Source: Arthrobacter luteolus NBRC 107841
GTDB lineage: Bacteria; Actinomycetota; Actinomycetes; Actinomycetales; Micrococcaceae
Length of the DNA: 64,000 bases
Assembly (NCBI RefSeq): GCF_001552075.1
Contig: NZ_BCQM01000012.1
Span: forward strand, 1 to 64,000
Reading direction: 5' to 3'
Part shown: positions 1 through 8,826 of the stretch, piece by piece
How positions within the stretch are numbered: the first letter of the stretch is position 1
How the letters are laid out: every line of letters starts with the position of its first letter
Position numbers and translations under genes: made by a program
The notes under the pieces: generated by a model
The model's input: the letters and a program-made list of their open reading frames with translations, nothing else
Told to the model about the DNA's origin: nothing
The model's database searches: none

Positions 1-1
1 T

Positions 2-223
2 GCGGCCCGGGCGCTCTTCCCGGTGCGTGAACTCAGCGCCGAAGAGGCAGACAACATTTCCCACGGCCGCCGGATCAGCGCCACCGGCACCGCCGCCCCA
101 GACGGTGAACCCGTTCCCGTTGCCGCCTTCGCCCCCGACGGCGAGCTCATTGGGCTGCTGGCCGACAAAGCAGACACTGCCCGGGCACTGCTGGTCTTCG
201 CGCCCGGAAACGAAAGGGCCTAA
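2..223 (+). CDS. truB: tRNA pseudouridine(55) synthase, C-terminal fragment
   Basis: Only the last 73 residues are inside the window, read in the frame that begins at base 2; the catalytic domain lies to the left. The segment ALFPVRELSAEEADNISHGR followed by a short beta-rich tail is typical of the TruB C-terminal region, which helps the enzyme hold the T-arm of tRNA while it makes pseudouridine 55. Placement just before ribF-rpsO-pnp is the standard bacterial order and supports the call. The TAA stop is directly followed by the GTG of the next gene, so the two are probably co-transcribed. Confidence 0.85.
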   Translation, partial: AARALFPVRELSAEEADNISHGRRISATGTAAPDGEPVPVAAFAPDGELIGLLADKADTARALLVFAPGNERA

Positions 224-598
224 GTGGTCGTCGACCCCCTGTACATCGTTGGCACGATCGTTTGCCTGGTCTCCACCGTGCTCTGCGTCGGAGCCGCGGT
301 CCGGAAATACGGACCGAATGACCTGACCATCCTCTCGGTTGCGGCCGTTGAACTGTTTCTCCTGGTCTACGCGGTGGCTGCACTCATCCGCCAGAGCGGC
401 GGAGAGACCCTCAACGGTCCCGCCTGGGAGTTCTGGGGCTATCTGCTGACCGCCGTCGTTATTCCCATCGGCGCCGTCTGGTGGTCCCTGATGGACCGCT
501 CCCGGTGGAGCAACCTGGTTCTCGGCGCCGTCGGAATCACCGTATTTGTCATGTTGTTCCGGATGGAACAGATTTGGGACGGAGTGCCGCTGGCATGA
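224..598 (+). CDS. small four-helix membrane protein, unknown function
   Basis: A 124-residue integral membrane protein with four predicted membrane segments at about residues 7-24, 34-56, 70-90 and 97-113. Its GTG start abuts the TAA of truB with no gap, and its stop overlaps the ATG of the next gene (ATGA), so translation is probably coupled along truB and two small membrane genes. I see no catalytic motif or signal peptide. The segment WWSLMDRSRWSNLVLG before the last helix is reminiscent of small uncharacterised actinobacterial membrane proteins that lie beside truB. Function is not known and I do not assign one. Confidence 0.75.
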   Translation: MVVDPLYIVGTIVCLVSTVLCVGAAVRKYGPNDLTILSVAAVELFLLVYAVAALIRQSGGETLNGPAWEFWGYLLTAVVIPIGAVWWSLMDRSRWSNLVLGAVGITVFVMLFRMEQIWDGVPLA

Positions 599-1038
599 GG
601 AAACTGATCAAGCCGAAACCTGCCGGAGACGCATCGGCCCCCGCTGCACGCAATGCCGGCCCCGGCCGGCTGCTGGTGGCGGTCTATGGCGTTTTTGCCC
701 TCGCCGCGTCGGCACGGGCCGCCTTCCAGATCGCTACCAAGTTCGATGAAGCGCCGCTGGCCTATGTGCTCTCGGCTTTCGCCGCCGTCGTCTACATCGT
801 GGCGACGGTATCCCTGGCCCGTTCCGGCCGGACCTCCTACACCGTCTCCGTGGCCGCCGTCAGCATCGAGCTGGCAGGAGTGCTCGCGGTTGGACTCTTT
901 GGACTGCTGGACCCCGCGGCCCTGCCCGAAGACACCGTGTGGTCAAACTTCGGCCAGGGCTACGGTTTTGTTCCGCTGCTGCTGCCGCTGATCGGGCTGT
1001 GGTGGCTCTACCGGCACCGGAACCGCCAACACGCCTAG
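595..1038 (+). CDS. small four-helix membrane protein, unknown function
   Basis: A 147-residue membrane protein with hydrophobic segments at about 25-44, 52-74, 82-102 and 121-139, and a basic C-terminal tail (YRHRNRQHA). The ATG at 595 overlaps the stop of the preceding gene by four bases, which fixes this start over a longer in-frame opening at 481 that would run deep into that gene. The arrangement suggests the two proteins are made together and may interact, an inference from coupling only. No known domain is recognised. Confidence 0.75.
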   Translation: MRKLIKPKPAGDASAPAARNAGPGRLLVAVYGVFALAASARAAFQIATKFDEAPLAYVLSAFAAVVYIVATVSLARSGRTSYTVSVAAVSIELAGVLAVGLFGLLDPAALPEDTVWSNFGQGYGFVPLLLPLIGLWWLYRHRNRQHA

Positions 1039-1157
1039 TCACGGGGCCGGGTTCTGGACGCGTCCGCACCGTGAGACGATGTGAAAACCGTGCCATGAAA
1101 GAACGGCGCGGTTGATCAGCACGGTGCCGGAACCGCAATCCCATCAGGGGGCAGACC

Positions 1158-1856
1158 ATGACCATCCCATCGCCTGGACCGGCGGACAGGGCCCGCGACG
1201 CAGAGGCCGGAAGGCAGGCACCTGCCGCCGGCCCGGCCCCGGACGCAGCCCGGAGTCCGGTGGCGCTTCCGGGTGCGGGAGCTGACGGCACCGGACACGC
1301 ACCGCACAGCGAGAGCAAAGGCAAAGCCGCCCGCCGCGGACGCGGCAGCAGTGCAGCGGCACAACAGTCAGGCGGCGCGGCCGGAGCAAAGCCCTGGAAG
1401 AGCACCGACGACTGGGGAGTGTTCCGGACGGTGGTAGTCGCCGTGGGCGTCCTGATTGCCGGAATCGGTGTTTATTACCTGGTGACGGGGACAGCGGGTG
1501 TCGCGCAGACCAGCGGGGGAGCGGTCAACGCTTCACTGGAGAGCCAATTCCGCTTCTTCTCCGCCATGATGGTGGGGGTCGGAGCCGCCTTCGTGGCCAT
1601 CGCGGTCAAATTCCAGTGGGCGAACATGCTCTGGCTGGTCTGTCTGATGGTCTTCCTGGGCGGAATCGGCCGCGTACTGTCCTGGGCTTTTTCCGGGACG
1701 CCGCACTTCACGCTGATCATCCTCATGATCCTGGAGCTGGCCTTCCCTCCGGCCCTGCTGGTATGGCACCGCTTCATTCTGAAAACCAGCGAGCTGCGGC
1801 GGGAATTCCACCACGGCAGCGCCAGCACGGACGGCTCTGCAGGAAACGGTGCGTAA
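1158..1856 (+). CDS. DUF4345-type membrane protein with disordered N-terminus
   Basis: A 232-residue protein. Residues 1-85 are Ala/Gly/Pro/Ser-rich and look disordered and cytoplasmic. The rest has four membrane helices (about 89-110, 130-150, 152-172 and 178-200), the layout of DUF4345 proteins, and the family-like segment GVGAAFVAIAVKFQWANMLW. Family members are uncharacterised; no active-site residues are visible. It stands alone, about 120 bases after the preceding gene and about 100 before ribF. The family call rests on topology and general sequence character. Confidence 0.65.
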   Translation: MTIPSPGPADRARDAEAGRQAPAAGPAPDAARSPVALPGAGADGTGHAPHSESKGKAARRGRGSSAAAQQSGGAAGAKPWKSTDDWGVFRTVVVAVGVLIAGIGVYYLVTGTAGVAQTSGGAVNASLESQFRFFSAMMVGVGAAFVAIAVKFQWANMLWLVCLMVFLGGIGRVLSWAFSGTPHFTLIILMILELAFPPALLVWHRFILKTSELRREFHHGSASTDGSAGNGA

Positions 1857-1958
1857 TGACTTTTTGTTTCCGCCATAATGGATGAAGCTTTCCGCTCACG
1901 GCAGGTGCTGTGGCGCGGGCATATTCATGGATGGATTTTCCGCTGGTAAGGAGCTCGG

Positions 1959-2948
1959 GTGTATTACTGGAATGACCTTGCGGAGGTGCCGTCCGACATT
2001 GGTCCGACAGTAGTCACAATCGGCAATTTCGACGGCGTGCACCTTGGCCACCAGCATGTGCTGTGCCGCCTCGTGAAAGCCGCGCGGGAGCACGACGCCG
2101 CGGCGGTCGCCGTGTCCTTCGACCCGCATCCGGCAGCTGTGCACCGGCCGGACAACGCTCCGGTGATGATCATGGGACCGGCGGACCGGACCGAGGCCCT
2201 CGCCGGGACCGGCCTCGACGGGCTGCTGATGGTGCACTATGACCTGGAACTGGCTTCCCTGACCGCCGAAGAATTCGTCCGGAAGTACCTCACCGACGGT
2301 CTCCATGCAGTTGCCGTGGTCCTGGGTCACGACGCCAGGTTTGGGCGCGGCAACTCCGGCGACCTCGACACCATGCGCGAACTCGGAGCCGAACTTGGCT
2401 TCGAGGTGATCGCAGTGGATGACTTTGACGCACTTCCCCAGGGGCCGGAGGACAGCCGCGGGCGCCGCTGCTCCTCCACCTGGATCCGTGAGGCACTGGC
2501 CGCCGGTGATGTGCGCACCGCCGCCAGGCTGCTCGGGCGCACGCACCGCATGCGGGGCGTTGTGGTCCATGGGGCGGCGCGCGGACGCGAACTGGGTTTC
2601 CCGACGGCGAATCTGGCGCCGGAGTCAACCGGACTGATTCCGGCCGACGGCGTTTATGCCGGCTGGCTCGTGGGTGCCGACGGCACGCGCTGGCCCGCTG
2701 CCATCTCCGTGGGGTCCAACCCAACCTTCATCGGTGTGAGCCGGCAGGTTGAAGCCCACGTGATCGACCGTCCGGCGGAGGCTGTTGAGGACTTCGACCT
2801 CTACGGCCAGTGCGTGGGGGTGGAATTCGTGGAACGCCTGCGGGGGATGGTCGCCTACACCGGACCCGAGGCGCTGATTGAGCAGATGCGCCTGGACGTG
2901 TCCCGGACCAGGGAGGTCCTTTCGACAGAAGGCCCTGCCGCCGGGTAA
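1959..2948 (+). CDS. ribF: bifunctional riboflavin kinase / FAD synthetase
   Basis: A 329-residue enzyme that phosphorylates riboflavin to FMN and adenylates FMN to FAD in the cytoplasm. The N-terminal nucleotidyltransferase domain has GNFDGVHLGH at residues 22-31, with the HxGH signature that binds ATP. The C-terminal riboflavin kinase domain begins near residue 197 and carries GRELGFPTANL, including the PTAN metal/nucleotide site. The GTG start at 1959 follows TAAGGAG (1947-1953), a good ribosome binding site. Length and domain order are normal. No FMN riboswitch is visible upstream. Confidence 0.95.
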   Translation: MYYWNDLAEVPSDIGPTVVTIGNFDGVHLGHQHVLCRLVKAAREHDAAAVAVSFDPHPAAVHRPDNAPVMIMGPADRTEALAGTGLDGLLMVHYDLELASLTAEEFVRKYLTDGLHAVAVVLGHDARFGRGNSGDLDTMRELGAELGFEVIAVDDFDALPQGPEDSRGRRCSSTWIREALAAGDVRTAARLLGRTHRMRGVVVHGAARGRELGFPTANLAPESTGLIPADGVYAGWLVGADGTRWPAAISVGSNPTFIGVSRQVEAHVIDRPAEAVEDFDLYGQCVGVEFVERLRGMVAYTGPEALIEQMRLDVSRTREVLSTEGPAAG

Positions 2949-3001
2949 ACTGGGTGAAAATTCGGCTGCGGTCCGTGGCGGCTGAATTTCTTTGTGCCCG
3001 G

Positions 3002-3015
3002 CGCGGTCCGCCGCG
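3002..3015 (+). promoter_or_regulatory. small GC hairpin in the rpsO leader
   Basis: CGCGG TCCG CCGCG forms a five-base-pair hairpin about 70 bases before rpsO. The 133-base ribF-rpsO gap is rich in G/C pairing and could hold an S15 autoregulatory site, since S15 controls its own mRNA in several bacteria. This is only a structural hint; no known S15 leader is clearly matched. Confidence 0.3.
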
Positions 3016-3081
3016 TGGGGTGCAGGGTTCCCGGCAGCGAAGTGCTGACTCGGGCCTCACGGCACAACTCTAGGAGTTACA

Positions 3082-3351
3082 GTGGCACTCGATCCCGCCG
3101 TCAAGCAGGCGATCATCAAGGAATTCGCACTCGCAGAAGGTGACACCGGATCCCCCGAGGTCCAGGTTGCCGTTCTGTCCCGTCGTATTTCCGACCTGAC
3201 CGAGCACCTCAAGACCCACAAGCACGACCACCACACCCGCCGCGGCCTGATGGCCCTGGTTGGTCGCCGTCGCCGCATGCTGGGTTACCTGCGCGAGACC
3301 GACATCACCCGCTACCGTGCGCTCATCGAGCGTCTCGGCCTGCGTCGATAG
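3082..3351 (+). CDS. rpsO: 30S ribosomal protein S15
   Basis: An 89-residue protein with the full S15 pattern: [10 protein letters not shown] near the N-terminus, [20 protein letters not shown] in the middle (contacts with 16S rRNA and the platform), then RRRRMLGYL and a C-terminal RLGLRR. It binds 16S rRNA early in small-subunit assembly. The GTG at 3082 follows TAGGAG (3071-3076). Position between ribF and pnp is the usual order. A strong hairpin lies just after the stop. Confidence 0.98.
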   Translation: MALDPAVKQAIIKEFALAEGDTGSPEVQVAVLSRRISDLTEHLKTHKHDHHTRRGLMALVGRRRRMLGYLRETDITRYRALIERLGLRR

Positions 3352-3362
3352 TTCTGTTTTGA

Positions 3363-3393
3363 GGGCGGCACCTGCCCACGGGCAGGGCCGCCC
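3363..3393 (+). terminator. rpsO terminator or attenuating hairpin
   Basis: GGGCGGC (3363-3369) pairs with GCCGCCC (3387-3393), and inside it CCTGCCC pairs with GGGCAGG with one bulged base and a very short loop. The stem is about 14 pairs. There is no T-run after it, common for hairpin terminators in high-GC actinobacteria. It probably ends or thins rpsO transcripts before the pnp leader and may also act as an RNA-processing or stability element. Confidence 0.65.
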
Positions 3394-3480
3394 TGCGCAG
3401 TTCACAGCAGTGCCGGCAGACATGGACACCGGGATTCTTCCGGAAGCGCACCTGCCAACCGCACTGCAGCAGTGAAATCA

Positions 3481-3520
3481 GCACAGCAGTACAAGCAGTA
3501 ACAAGCAGCACAGCAGTACA
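3481..3520 (+). repeat. 13-bp direct repeat in CAG/ACA-rich leader tract
   Basis: GCACAGCAGTACA occurs at 3481-3493 and again at 3508-3520, within a tract (about 3460-3535) made almost only of CAG, ACA and CAA steps and nearly lacking G/C pairing potential. It lies between the rpsO hairpin and the structured pnp leader, so in RNA it would be a long single-stranded stretch. Confidence 0.7.
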
Positions 3521-3553
3521 CAAGACAAATACAGGAGTCAGCCAGCATCGCAG

Positions 3554-3642
3554 CATTCGCGGTCCTCGGTAGTGGCCTACGGGAGAATCTGCCCGTGGAC
3601 CTCGATCGAAGACCGGGTGTTGAACCTTCCGCACCATTGCGG
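3554..3642 (+). ncRNA. candidate Actino-pnp leader RNA element
   Basis: The pnp 5' leader carries the segments GGTCCTCGGTAGTGGC and GGACCTCGATCGAAGACCGG that I associate from memory with the Actino-pnp RNA motif upstream of actinobacterial exoribonuclease genes. Pairing seen directly: GGTCC (3561-3565) with GGACC (3597-3601), ACGGG (3579-3583) with CCCGT (3592-3596), an alternative CGGTC (3560-3564) with GACCG (3611-3615), and a separate hairpin CCGCA/TGCGG at 3629-3642. It is probably a cis-regulatory site for PNPase or RNase action. Boundaries are approximate. Confidence 0.6.
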
Positions 3643-3672
3643 CGCGGGGGAATCATGGGACGATGCTGGGTG

Positions 3673-3696
3673 CCTCCGAACACTAAGAAACGGAGG
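3673..3696 (+). promoter_or_regulatory. hairpin sequestering the pnp ribosome binding site
   Basis: CCTCCG (3673-3678) is exactly complementary to CGGAGG (3691-3696), the Shine-Dalgarno sequence of pnp, with a 12-base loop. When folded, the stem would hide the ribosome binding site ten bases before the ATG. PNPase is known to autoregulate through its leader in enterobacteria; this hairpin gives a simple means for translational control here. Formation in vivo is inference. Confidence 0.6.
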
Positions 3697-3705
3697 TGGC
3701 TCTCT

Positions 3706-5928
3706 ATGGAGGGTCCCGAAATTCAGTATTCAGAAGCCGTCATTGACAACGGTGCATTCGGTAAGCGCGTTATCCGCTTCGAAACCGGCCGTCTGGCCGC
3801 GCAGGCTGCAGGCGCAGCAATGGTCTACATCGACGAAGACACCGCGCTGCTCTCGGCTACCACTGCCGGTAAGTCCCCGCGCGAAGGATTCGACTTCTTC
3901 CCGCTGACCGTGGACGTCGAAGAGCGTATGTACGCCGCCGGCCGCATCCCGGGCTCGTTCTTCCGCCGCGAAGGCCGTCCGTCCACCGAGGCCATCCTGG
4001 CCTGCCGCCTGATGGACCGCCCGCTGCGCCCCGCTTTCGTGAAGGGCCTGCGCAACGAGGTCCAGATCGTGGTCACCGTGCTCGCGATCAACCCCGACGT
4101 GCTCTACGACGTGGTGGCCATCAACGCCTCCTCCATGTCCACGCAGCTGTCCGGCCTGCCGTTCTCCGGCCCGATTGGCGGCGTCCGCGTTGCCCTGGTG
4201 GACAACCAGTGGGTTGCCTTCCCGAAGCACTCCGAACTGGAGCGCGCTGTGTTCTCCATGGTGGTTGCCGGCCGCATCGCCGGTGACGACGTCGCCATCA
4301 TGATGGTTGAAGCCGAAGCCACCGACAACGCCTGGAACCTCATCAAGGAAGAGGGCGCCACCGCCCCGACCGAAGAGGTTGTCGCCGAGGGCCTGGAAGC
4401 TTCCAAGCCGTTCATCAAGGCCCTGTGCGACGCACAGGCAGACCTGGCAGCCCGCGCCGCCAAGCCGACCGTCGAGTTCCCGGTCTTCCTGGACTACCAG
4501 GACGACGCTTACGAAGCTGTTGAAGCCGCTGCCGCCGACAAGCTGGCACAGATCTTCTCCATCGCCGACAAGCAGGAGCGCGACGCCGCTTCGGACGCGC
4601 TGAAGGACGAAGTCAAGGCCGAACTGGCTGGCCGCTTCGAAGGCCGCGAGAATGAAATCTCCGCAGCTTTCCGTGCCGTTACCAAGCAGGTTGTGCGCCA
4701 GCGCATCCTCAAGGAACAGATCCGCATCGACGGCCGCGGCCTGACCGACATCCGTCAGCTCACGGCTGAGGTTGAGGTCCTGCCCCGCGTTCACGGCTCG
4801 GCGATCTTCGAGCGCGGCGAAACCCAGATCCTGGGTGTCACCACGCTGAACATGCTGAAGATGGAACAGCAGATCGACTCGCTGTCCCCGGTAACGCGCA
4901 AGCGCTACATGCACAACTACAACTTCCCGCCGTACTCCACCGGTGAGACCGGCCGCGTGGGTTCGCCCAAGCGCCGTGAAATCGGCCACGGCGCCCTGGC
5001 AGAGCGTGCGCTGATGCCGGTGCTGCCCTCGCGTGAAGAATTCCCGTACGCCATCCGCCAGGTCTCGGAAGCCCTGAGCTCCAACGGCTCCACCTCGATG
5101 GGTTCGGTCTGCGCCTCGACGCTGTCCATGCTCAACGCCGGTGTGCCGCTGAAGGCTCCGGTTGCCGGTATCGCCATGGGCCTCGTTTCCGACGTCGTCG
5201 ACGGCGAAACCCGCTACGCCGCCCTGACCGATATCCTCGGCGCCGAAGATGCCTTCGGCGACATGGACTTCAAGGTCGCCGGTACCTCCGAGTTCGTCAC
5301 GGCCATCCAGCTGGACACCAAGCTCGACGGCATCCCCGCCTCGGTCCTGGCCGCAGCCCTGAAGCAGGCCCGCGAAGCCCGCCTGCACATCCTCGGTGTG
5401 ATGGACGCCGCGATCGATACCCCGGACGAGCTCTCCGAGTTCGCCCCGCGGATCATCTCGGTGAAGATCCCCGTGGATAAGATCGGCGAGGTCATTGGCC
5501 CGAAGGGCAAGATGATCAACCAGATCCAGGAAGACACCGGCGCTGACATCTCCATTGAAGATGACGGCACGGTCCTGATCGGCGCCACGGACGGCACGTC
5601 CGCCGAGGCTGCCCGGGCAGCGGTCAACGCGATCGCCAACCCGATGGTTCCGGAACTGGGCGAGCGTTACCTGGGCACCGTTGTGAAGACCACCACCTTT
5701 GGTGCCTTCATCTCGCTGACCCCGGGCAAGGACGGCCTGCTGCACATCTCCGAGCTGCGCAAGCTCTCGGGCGGCAAGCGCGTCGACAACGTTGATGACG
5801 TTGTCTCCGTGGGTCAGAAGATCCAGGTTGAAATCACCAAGATCGACGACCGCGGCAAGCTGTCGCTTTCGCCGGTAGTTGCTGAGGACGACGCCGAAGG
5901 CGAAACGGCTGCCGAGACAGCAGAGTAA
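3706..5928 (+). CDS. pnp: polyribonucleotide nucleotidyltransferase (PNPase)
   Basis: A 740-residue 3'-5' phosphorolytic exoribonuclease that degrades mRNA and can add tails. Two RNase PH-like domains (roughly 15-150 and 345-560) flank an all-helical domain; the second contains [23 protein letters not shown] domain begins near residue 586 with the GxxG loop GPKG, then an S1 domain at about 654-722 ([20 protein letters not shown]). The ATG at 3706 was chosen because CGGAGG sits at 3691-3696; a longer opening at 3595 would extend into the structured leader. The next gene starts on the base after the TAA. Confidence 0.97.
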   Translation: MEGPEIQYSEAVIDNGAFGKRVIRFETGRLAAQAAGAAMVYIDEDTALLSATTAGKSPREGFDFFPLTVDVEERMYAAGRIPGSFFRREGRPSTEAILACRLMDRPLRPAFVKGLRNEVQIVVTVLAINPDVLYDVVAINASSMSTQLSGLPFSGPIGGVRVALVDNQWVAFPKHSELERAVFSMVVAGRIAGDDVAIMMVEAEATDNAWNLIKEEGATAPTEEVVAEGLEASKPFIKALCDAQADLAARAAKPTVEFPVFLDYQDDAYEAVEAAAADKLAQIFSIADKQERDAASDALKDEVKAELAGRFEGRENEISAAFRAVTKQVVRQRILKEQIRIDGRGLTDIRQLTAEVEVLPRVHGSAIFERGETQILGVTTLNMLKMEQQIDSLSPVTRKRYMHNYNFPPYSTGETGRVGSPKRREIGHGALAERALMPVLPSREEFPYAIRQVSEALSSNGSTSMGSVCASTLSMLNAGVPLKAPVAGIAMGLVSDVVDGETRYAALTDILGAEDAFGDMDFKVAGTSEFVTAIQLDTKLDGIPASVLAAALKQAREARLHILGVMDAAIDTPDELSEFAPRIISVKIPVDKIGEVIGPKGKMINQIQEDTGADISIEDDGTVLIGATDGTSAEAARAAVNAIANPMVPELGERYLGTVVKTTTFGAFISLTPGKDGLLHISELRKLSGGKRVDNVDDVVSVGQKIQVEITKIDDRGKLSLSPVVAEDDAEGETAAETAE

Positions 5929-7323
5929 ATGCCTGAAAACACCACGGACAGCCGTTCCGGCGCGGACTTTTCCCGCGCCGGGACGGTTGTCCCGTTTCCC
6001 CTGACAACCCGGCCGGGCGATCCGGCCATTGAGATCGGCGACCCGGCGGGCGCCATCGTGCGCCGCTCCGTCCTGCCCGGCGGTGTCCGCGTCCTGACCG
6101 AGTCGATGCCCGGCCAGCGCAGCGCCACCATCGGCTTCTGGGTCGGCGTTGGTTCCCGCGACGAGGCCGAAGGCCGCCACGGTTCCACGCACTTCCTTGA
6201 GCACCTGCTGTTCAAGGGCACGGACCGGCGCAGCGCCATGGATATCGCCTCGGCTTTCGACGAAGTCGGCGGCGAGTCCAACGCGGCGACGGCGAAGGAA
6301 AGCACCTGCTACTATGCCCGCGTGCTGGACACCGACCTGCCGATGGCGATTGACGTCATCGCGGACATGGTCACCTCCGCCGTCCTCGATCCCGAGGAAC
6401 TCGAGCAGGAACGCGACGTTATCCTCGAGGAAATCGCGATGGACGCGGACGACCCCGCGGACCTTTGCCACGAGAAGTTCGCCGAGGCAGTGCTGGGCGA
6501 CCATCCGCTGGGCCGGCCGATCGGGGGCACCCCCGAAGCCATCAAGGCGGTCCCGCGCGAAGCTGTCCTGGAGCATTACCAGCGGCATTACCGTCCCGGG
6601 ACCCTGGTGGTCACCGCAGCCGGCGGACTGGAACACGAGATTGTGGTGTCGCTGGTGCTGGATGCGCTGAAACGCGCCGGCTGGGAACTGGATGAGGCTG
6701 CCGAGCCGGTCCAGCGCCGGGACACCACTCCGGCAGCCATCACCGGTACCGGCGGGGTCCACGTCTACAACCGTCCGGTGGAGCAGGCCAAAATCGTGAT
6801 GGGCTGCCCCTCACTCGTCGCCACGGACAGCCGCCGCTTTGCCATGAGCGTGCTCAACACGATCTTGGGCGGCGGAATGTCATCCCGACTGTTCCAGGAG
6901 ATCCGTGAAAAGCGCGGCCTGGTGTACTCCACGTACTCCTTCTCGGCGTCCTACGCCGACGCCGGGTACTTCGGGATGTACGCCGGGTGCTCACCGGCCA
7001 AGACGCGGCAGGTCATTGACCTGCTGGAGTCTGAACTGGACCGCCTGGCCTCCGACGGCCTGGAGCCCGGGGAGCTGGAAAAGGCCAAGGGCCAGATTTC
7101 CGGCGGTATGGTGCTGGGCATGGAGGACTCAGGTTCCCGCATGTCCCGGCTGGGCCGTGCCGAACTGGTCAGCGGCGAGTTCATCGACATCGAGGAATCG
7201 CTGGCGCGGATCCGCGCAGTGACCGCGGAGGAAGTCCAGGCCCTCGCCGCCGAACTGGCAGCAGCGCCCCGGACGATCACCGTCGTCGGCCCGTTCGAGT
7301 CGGCCGCGGAGCTCGGTTTCTAA
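5929..7323 (+). CDS. M16 family zinc metallopeptidase
   Basis: A 464-residue member of the pitrilysin/processing-peptidase family. The inverted zinc motif HFLEH is at residues 88-92, with the third zinc ligand in LEEIAM near residue 167. The C-terminal half has the family segment REKRGLVYSTYSF. The ATG directly follows the pnp TAA, so it is co-transcribed with pnp, an arrangement common in actinobacteria. The protein has no signal peptide and is probably cytoplasmic; the natural substrate is not known. A strong hairpin follows. Confidence 0.92.
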   Translation: MPENTTDSRSGADFSRAGTVVPFPLTTRPGDPAIEIGDPAGAIVRRSVLPGGVRVLTESMPGQRSATIGFWVGVGSRDEAEGRHGSTHFLEHLLFKGTDRRSAMDIASAFDEVGGESNAATAKESTCYYARVLDTDLPMAIDVIADMVTSAVLDPEELEQERDVILEEIAMDADDPADLCHEKFAEAVLGDHPLGRPIGGTPEAIKAVPREAVLEHYQRHYRPGTLVVTAAGGLEHEIVVSLVLDALKRAGWELDEAAEPVQRRDTTPAAITGTGGVHVYNRPVEQAKIVMGCPSLVATDSRRFAMSVLNTILGGGMSSRLFQEIREKRGLVYSTYSFSASYADAGYFGMYAGCSPAKTRQVIDLLESELDRLASDGLEPGELEKAKGQISGGMVLGMEDSGSRMSRLGRAELVSGEFIDIEESLARIRAVTAEEVQALAAELAAAPRTITVVGPFESAAELGF

Positions 7324-7334
7324 CCCGGAATCAA

Positions 7335-7380
7335 ACAGCAAGAGGTGGTTTTCCCCTTCGGGAAGGCCACCTCTTGCTGT
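7335..7380. terminator. bidirectional terminator between M16 peptidase and moaD
   Basis: ACAGCAAGAGGTGG (7335-7348) pairs perfectly with CCACCTCTTGCTGT (7367-7380). The interior TTCCC/GGGAA closes a C(TTCG)G tetraloop, making a long nearly continuous stem. It sits between two convergent genes and should stop transcription from both sides. Confidence 0.85.
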
Positions 7381-7434
7381 ACGCCGAACAGGTTGCCGTA
7401 CCCCGGTCAGGCCTGTGCCCCGGGCTGCAGGGAA

Positions 7435-7695
7435 TTAGCCGCCGGCAAAAGGCGGGAGGATATCCACGGTGTCGCCGGGATCCAGCACAGCCGACCTGCT
7501 GCGGGCCGCAACCTCATTAACCAGGAACGTGCTCCGGCCGATCACGGTCTGGAGCACCGGCGTACCCTCGGGGGCGTCCGGGTGCCTCGCAGCCAGTTTC
7601 TCCAGCAGCTCACCCAGCTCCAACCGCCCCAGGTCCAGGGTTTCCTCTTCGATTCCGGCGGCCGCTTTCGCGGCGCCAAAGTAGCGGATCAGCAC
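7435..7695 (-). CDS. moaD: molybdopterin synthase small subunit MoaD (ThiS fold)
   Basis: An 86-residue ubiquitin-like sulfur carrier ending in the diagnostic Gly-Gly (LPPFAGG). The terminal glycine is thiocarboxylated and donates sulfur to precursor Z with MoaE. The core shows IRYFGAAKAAAG at the start, NEVAARSRSAVLDPGDTVDI before the tail and a typical length. The GTG start at 7695 is adjacent to the TAA of moaA (7696-7698), so the two are translated from one minus-strand message. Its partner MoaE is encoded on the plus strand at 13857-14297. Confidence 0.9.
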   Translation of the reverse strand: MLIRYFGAAKAAAGIEEETLDLGRLELGELLEKLAARHPDAPEGTPVLQTVIGRSTFLVNEVAARSRSAVLDPGDTVDILPPFAGG

Positions 7696-8826
7696 TTAGC
7701 CACCTATCGCACTCATAGTTCTGTCGGGCTGCACATAGTCCGGTGCGCCGAGCCCGGCGTGGTCCATTCCGTGGGCCTTGGGCTTGCCCCACATCGCTTC
7801 CTGCCAGCGGCGGGCGACGGCGGCGTCGTCGGTGCCGCTGCGCAGCAGTTCCAGCAGGTCTGTCTCCTCGTGCGAAAACAGGCAGCTGCGCACCTTGCCT
7901 TCGGCGGTGATCCGCGTCCGCCGGCAGTCGGCGCAGAACGGTTCAGTAACAGAGGCGATGATCCCGACGGTGCCGGCCACTTCCTCCGGCGTGCTGCGGT
8001 GCCGAACCTGCCAGCGCTCGGCCGGGGCACCGTCCCGGTTCCGCGGGTCGGGCGTCAGGACGAAGGATTCCTCCAGCAAAGCGCGGATCTCGGCCGCGGT
8101 GATCATGCCGTCCCGGGTCCAGCCATGGTCGGCATCGAGCGGCATCTGTTCAATAAAACGCAGTTCGAACCCCCGCTCCACGGCCCAGTCGAGCAGCCGG
8201 GGCGCCTCGGCGTCGTTAATCCCGCGCATCAGTACGGCATTGATCTTGATCAGACCGAGCCCCACGCGGGCGGCTGCCTCCACGCCTGCCAGCACCCGGT
8301 CCAGGAAGGGGCGGCGGGTGAGCTGTGCAAACGTTCCGGGATGCAGGGAGTCGAGGGAAACGTTAATCCGGGTCAGCCCGGCGTCCTTCAGCCGCTGCGC
8401 TTTCTTATCCAGGCCAAGACCGTTCGTGGTCAGCGAGACCGGCAGGTCCGGATGATTGGCGCGGATTCCGGCCACAATTTCCACCAGATCTGCGCGGACC
8501 AGCGGCTCACCGCCGGTCAGGCGAAGTTCGCGGACGCCCAGGCCGTCGACGCCGATCCCCACGAGCCGGACGATCTCCTCCGCCGTCAGGACCTTGTCCT
8601 TGGGCAGCCAGTCCAGTCCCGCGGCCGGCATGCAGTAGGTACAGCGCAGGTTGCATTTGTCCGTCAGCGACAGCCGCATATCCGTGGCCCGGCGGCCGAA
8701 ACGGTCCACCAGCCCGTCCAGCTTCTCCGGGACGTTGTCCGGCACGGCGTCCGGGGCGGAGGTATCCGGGCTCCCCGGCAGCGGCCGCGGCGGCACAACG
8801 GCGGGCATACCCAGCGAAATTCCCAT
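7696..8826 (-). CDS. moaA: GTP 3',8-cyclase MoaA (radical SAM)
   Basis: A 376-residue radical SAM enzyme that, with MoaC, converts GTP to cyclic pyranopterin monophosphate, the first step of molybdenum-cofactor synthesis. The N-terminal cluster is C58-x3-C62-x2-C65 (CNLRCTYC) and the second cluster uses C298, C301 and C315. The protein ends in SAIGG; the terminal Gly-Gly is required in MoaA. The ATG at 8826 gives a natural N-terminus; a longer opening to 8976 would reach into the next gene's promoter. It is transcribed with moaD and divergently from the molybdoenzyme gene. Confidence 0.95.
   Translation of the reverse strand: MGISLGMPAVVPPRPLPGSPDTSAPDAVPDNVPEKLDGLVDRFGRRATDMRLSLTDKCNLRCTYCMPAAGLDWLPKDKVLTAEEIVRLVGIGVDGLGVRELRLTGGEPLVRADLVEIVAGIRANHPDLPVSLTTNGLGLDKKAQRLKDAGLTRINVSLDSLHPGTFAQLTRRPFLDRVLAGVEAAARVGLGLIKINAVLMRGINDAEAPRLLDWAVERGFELRFIEQMPLDADHGWTRDGMITAAEIRALLEESFVLTPDPRNRDGAPAERWQVRHRSTPEEVAGTVGIIASVTEPFCADCRRTRITAEGKVRSCLFSHEETDLLELLRSGTDDAAVARRWQEAMWGKPKAHGMDHAGLGAPDYVQPDRTMSAIGG

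Noticed and set aside
1857-1958. FMN riboswitch before ribF
   Set aside because: The gap is about 100 bases and lacks the conserved six-stem junction sequences of the FMN element.
3730-6762. 1010-codon open frame on the minus strand
   Set aside because: It is antisense to pnp and the M16 gene, whose motifs are complete. Long antisense frames are expected in high-GC DNA from codon-position bias; the protein has no recognisable domain.
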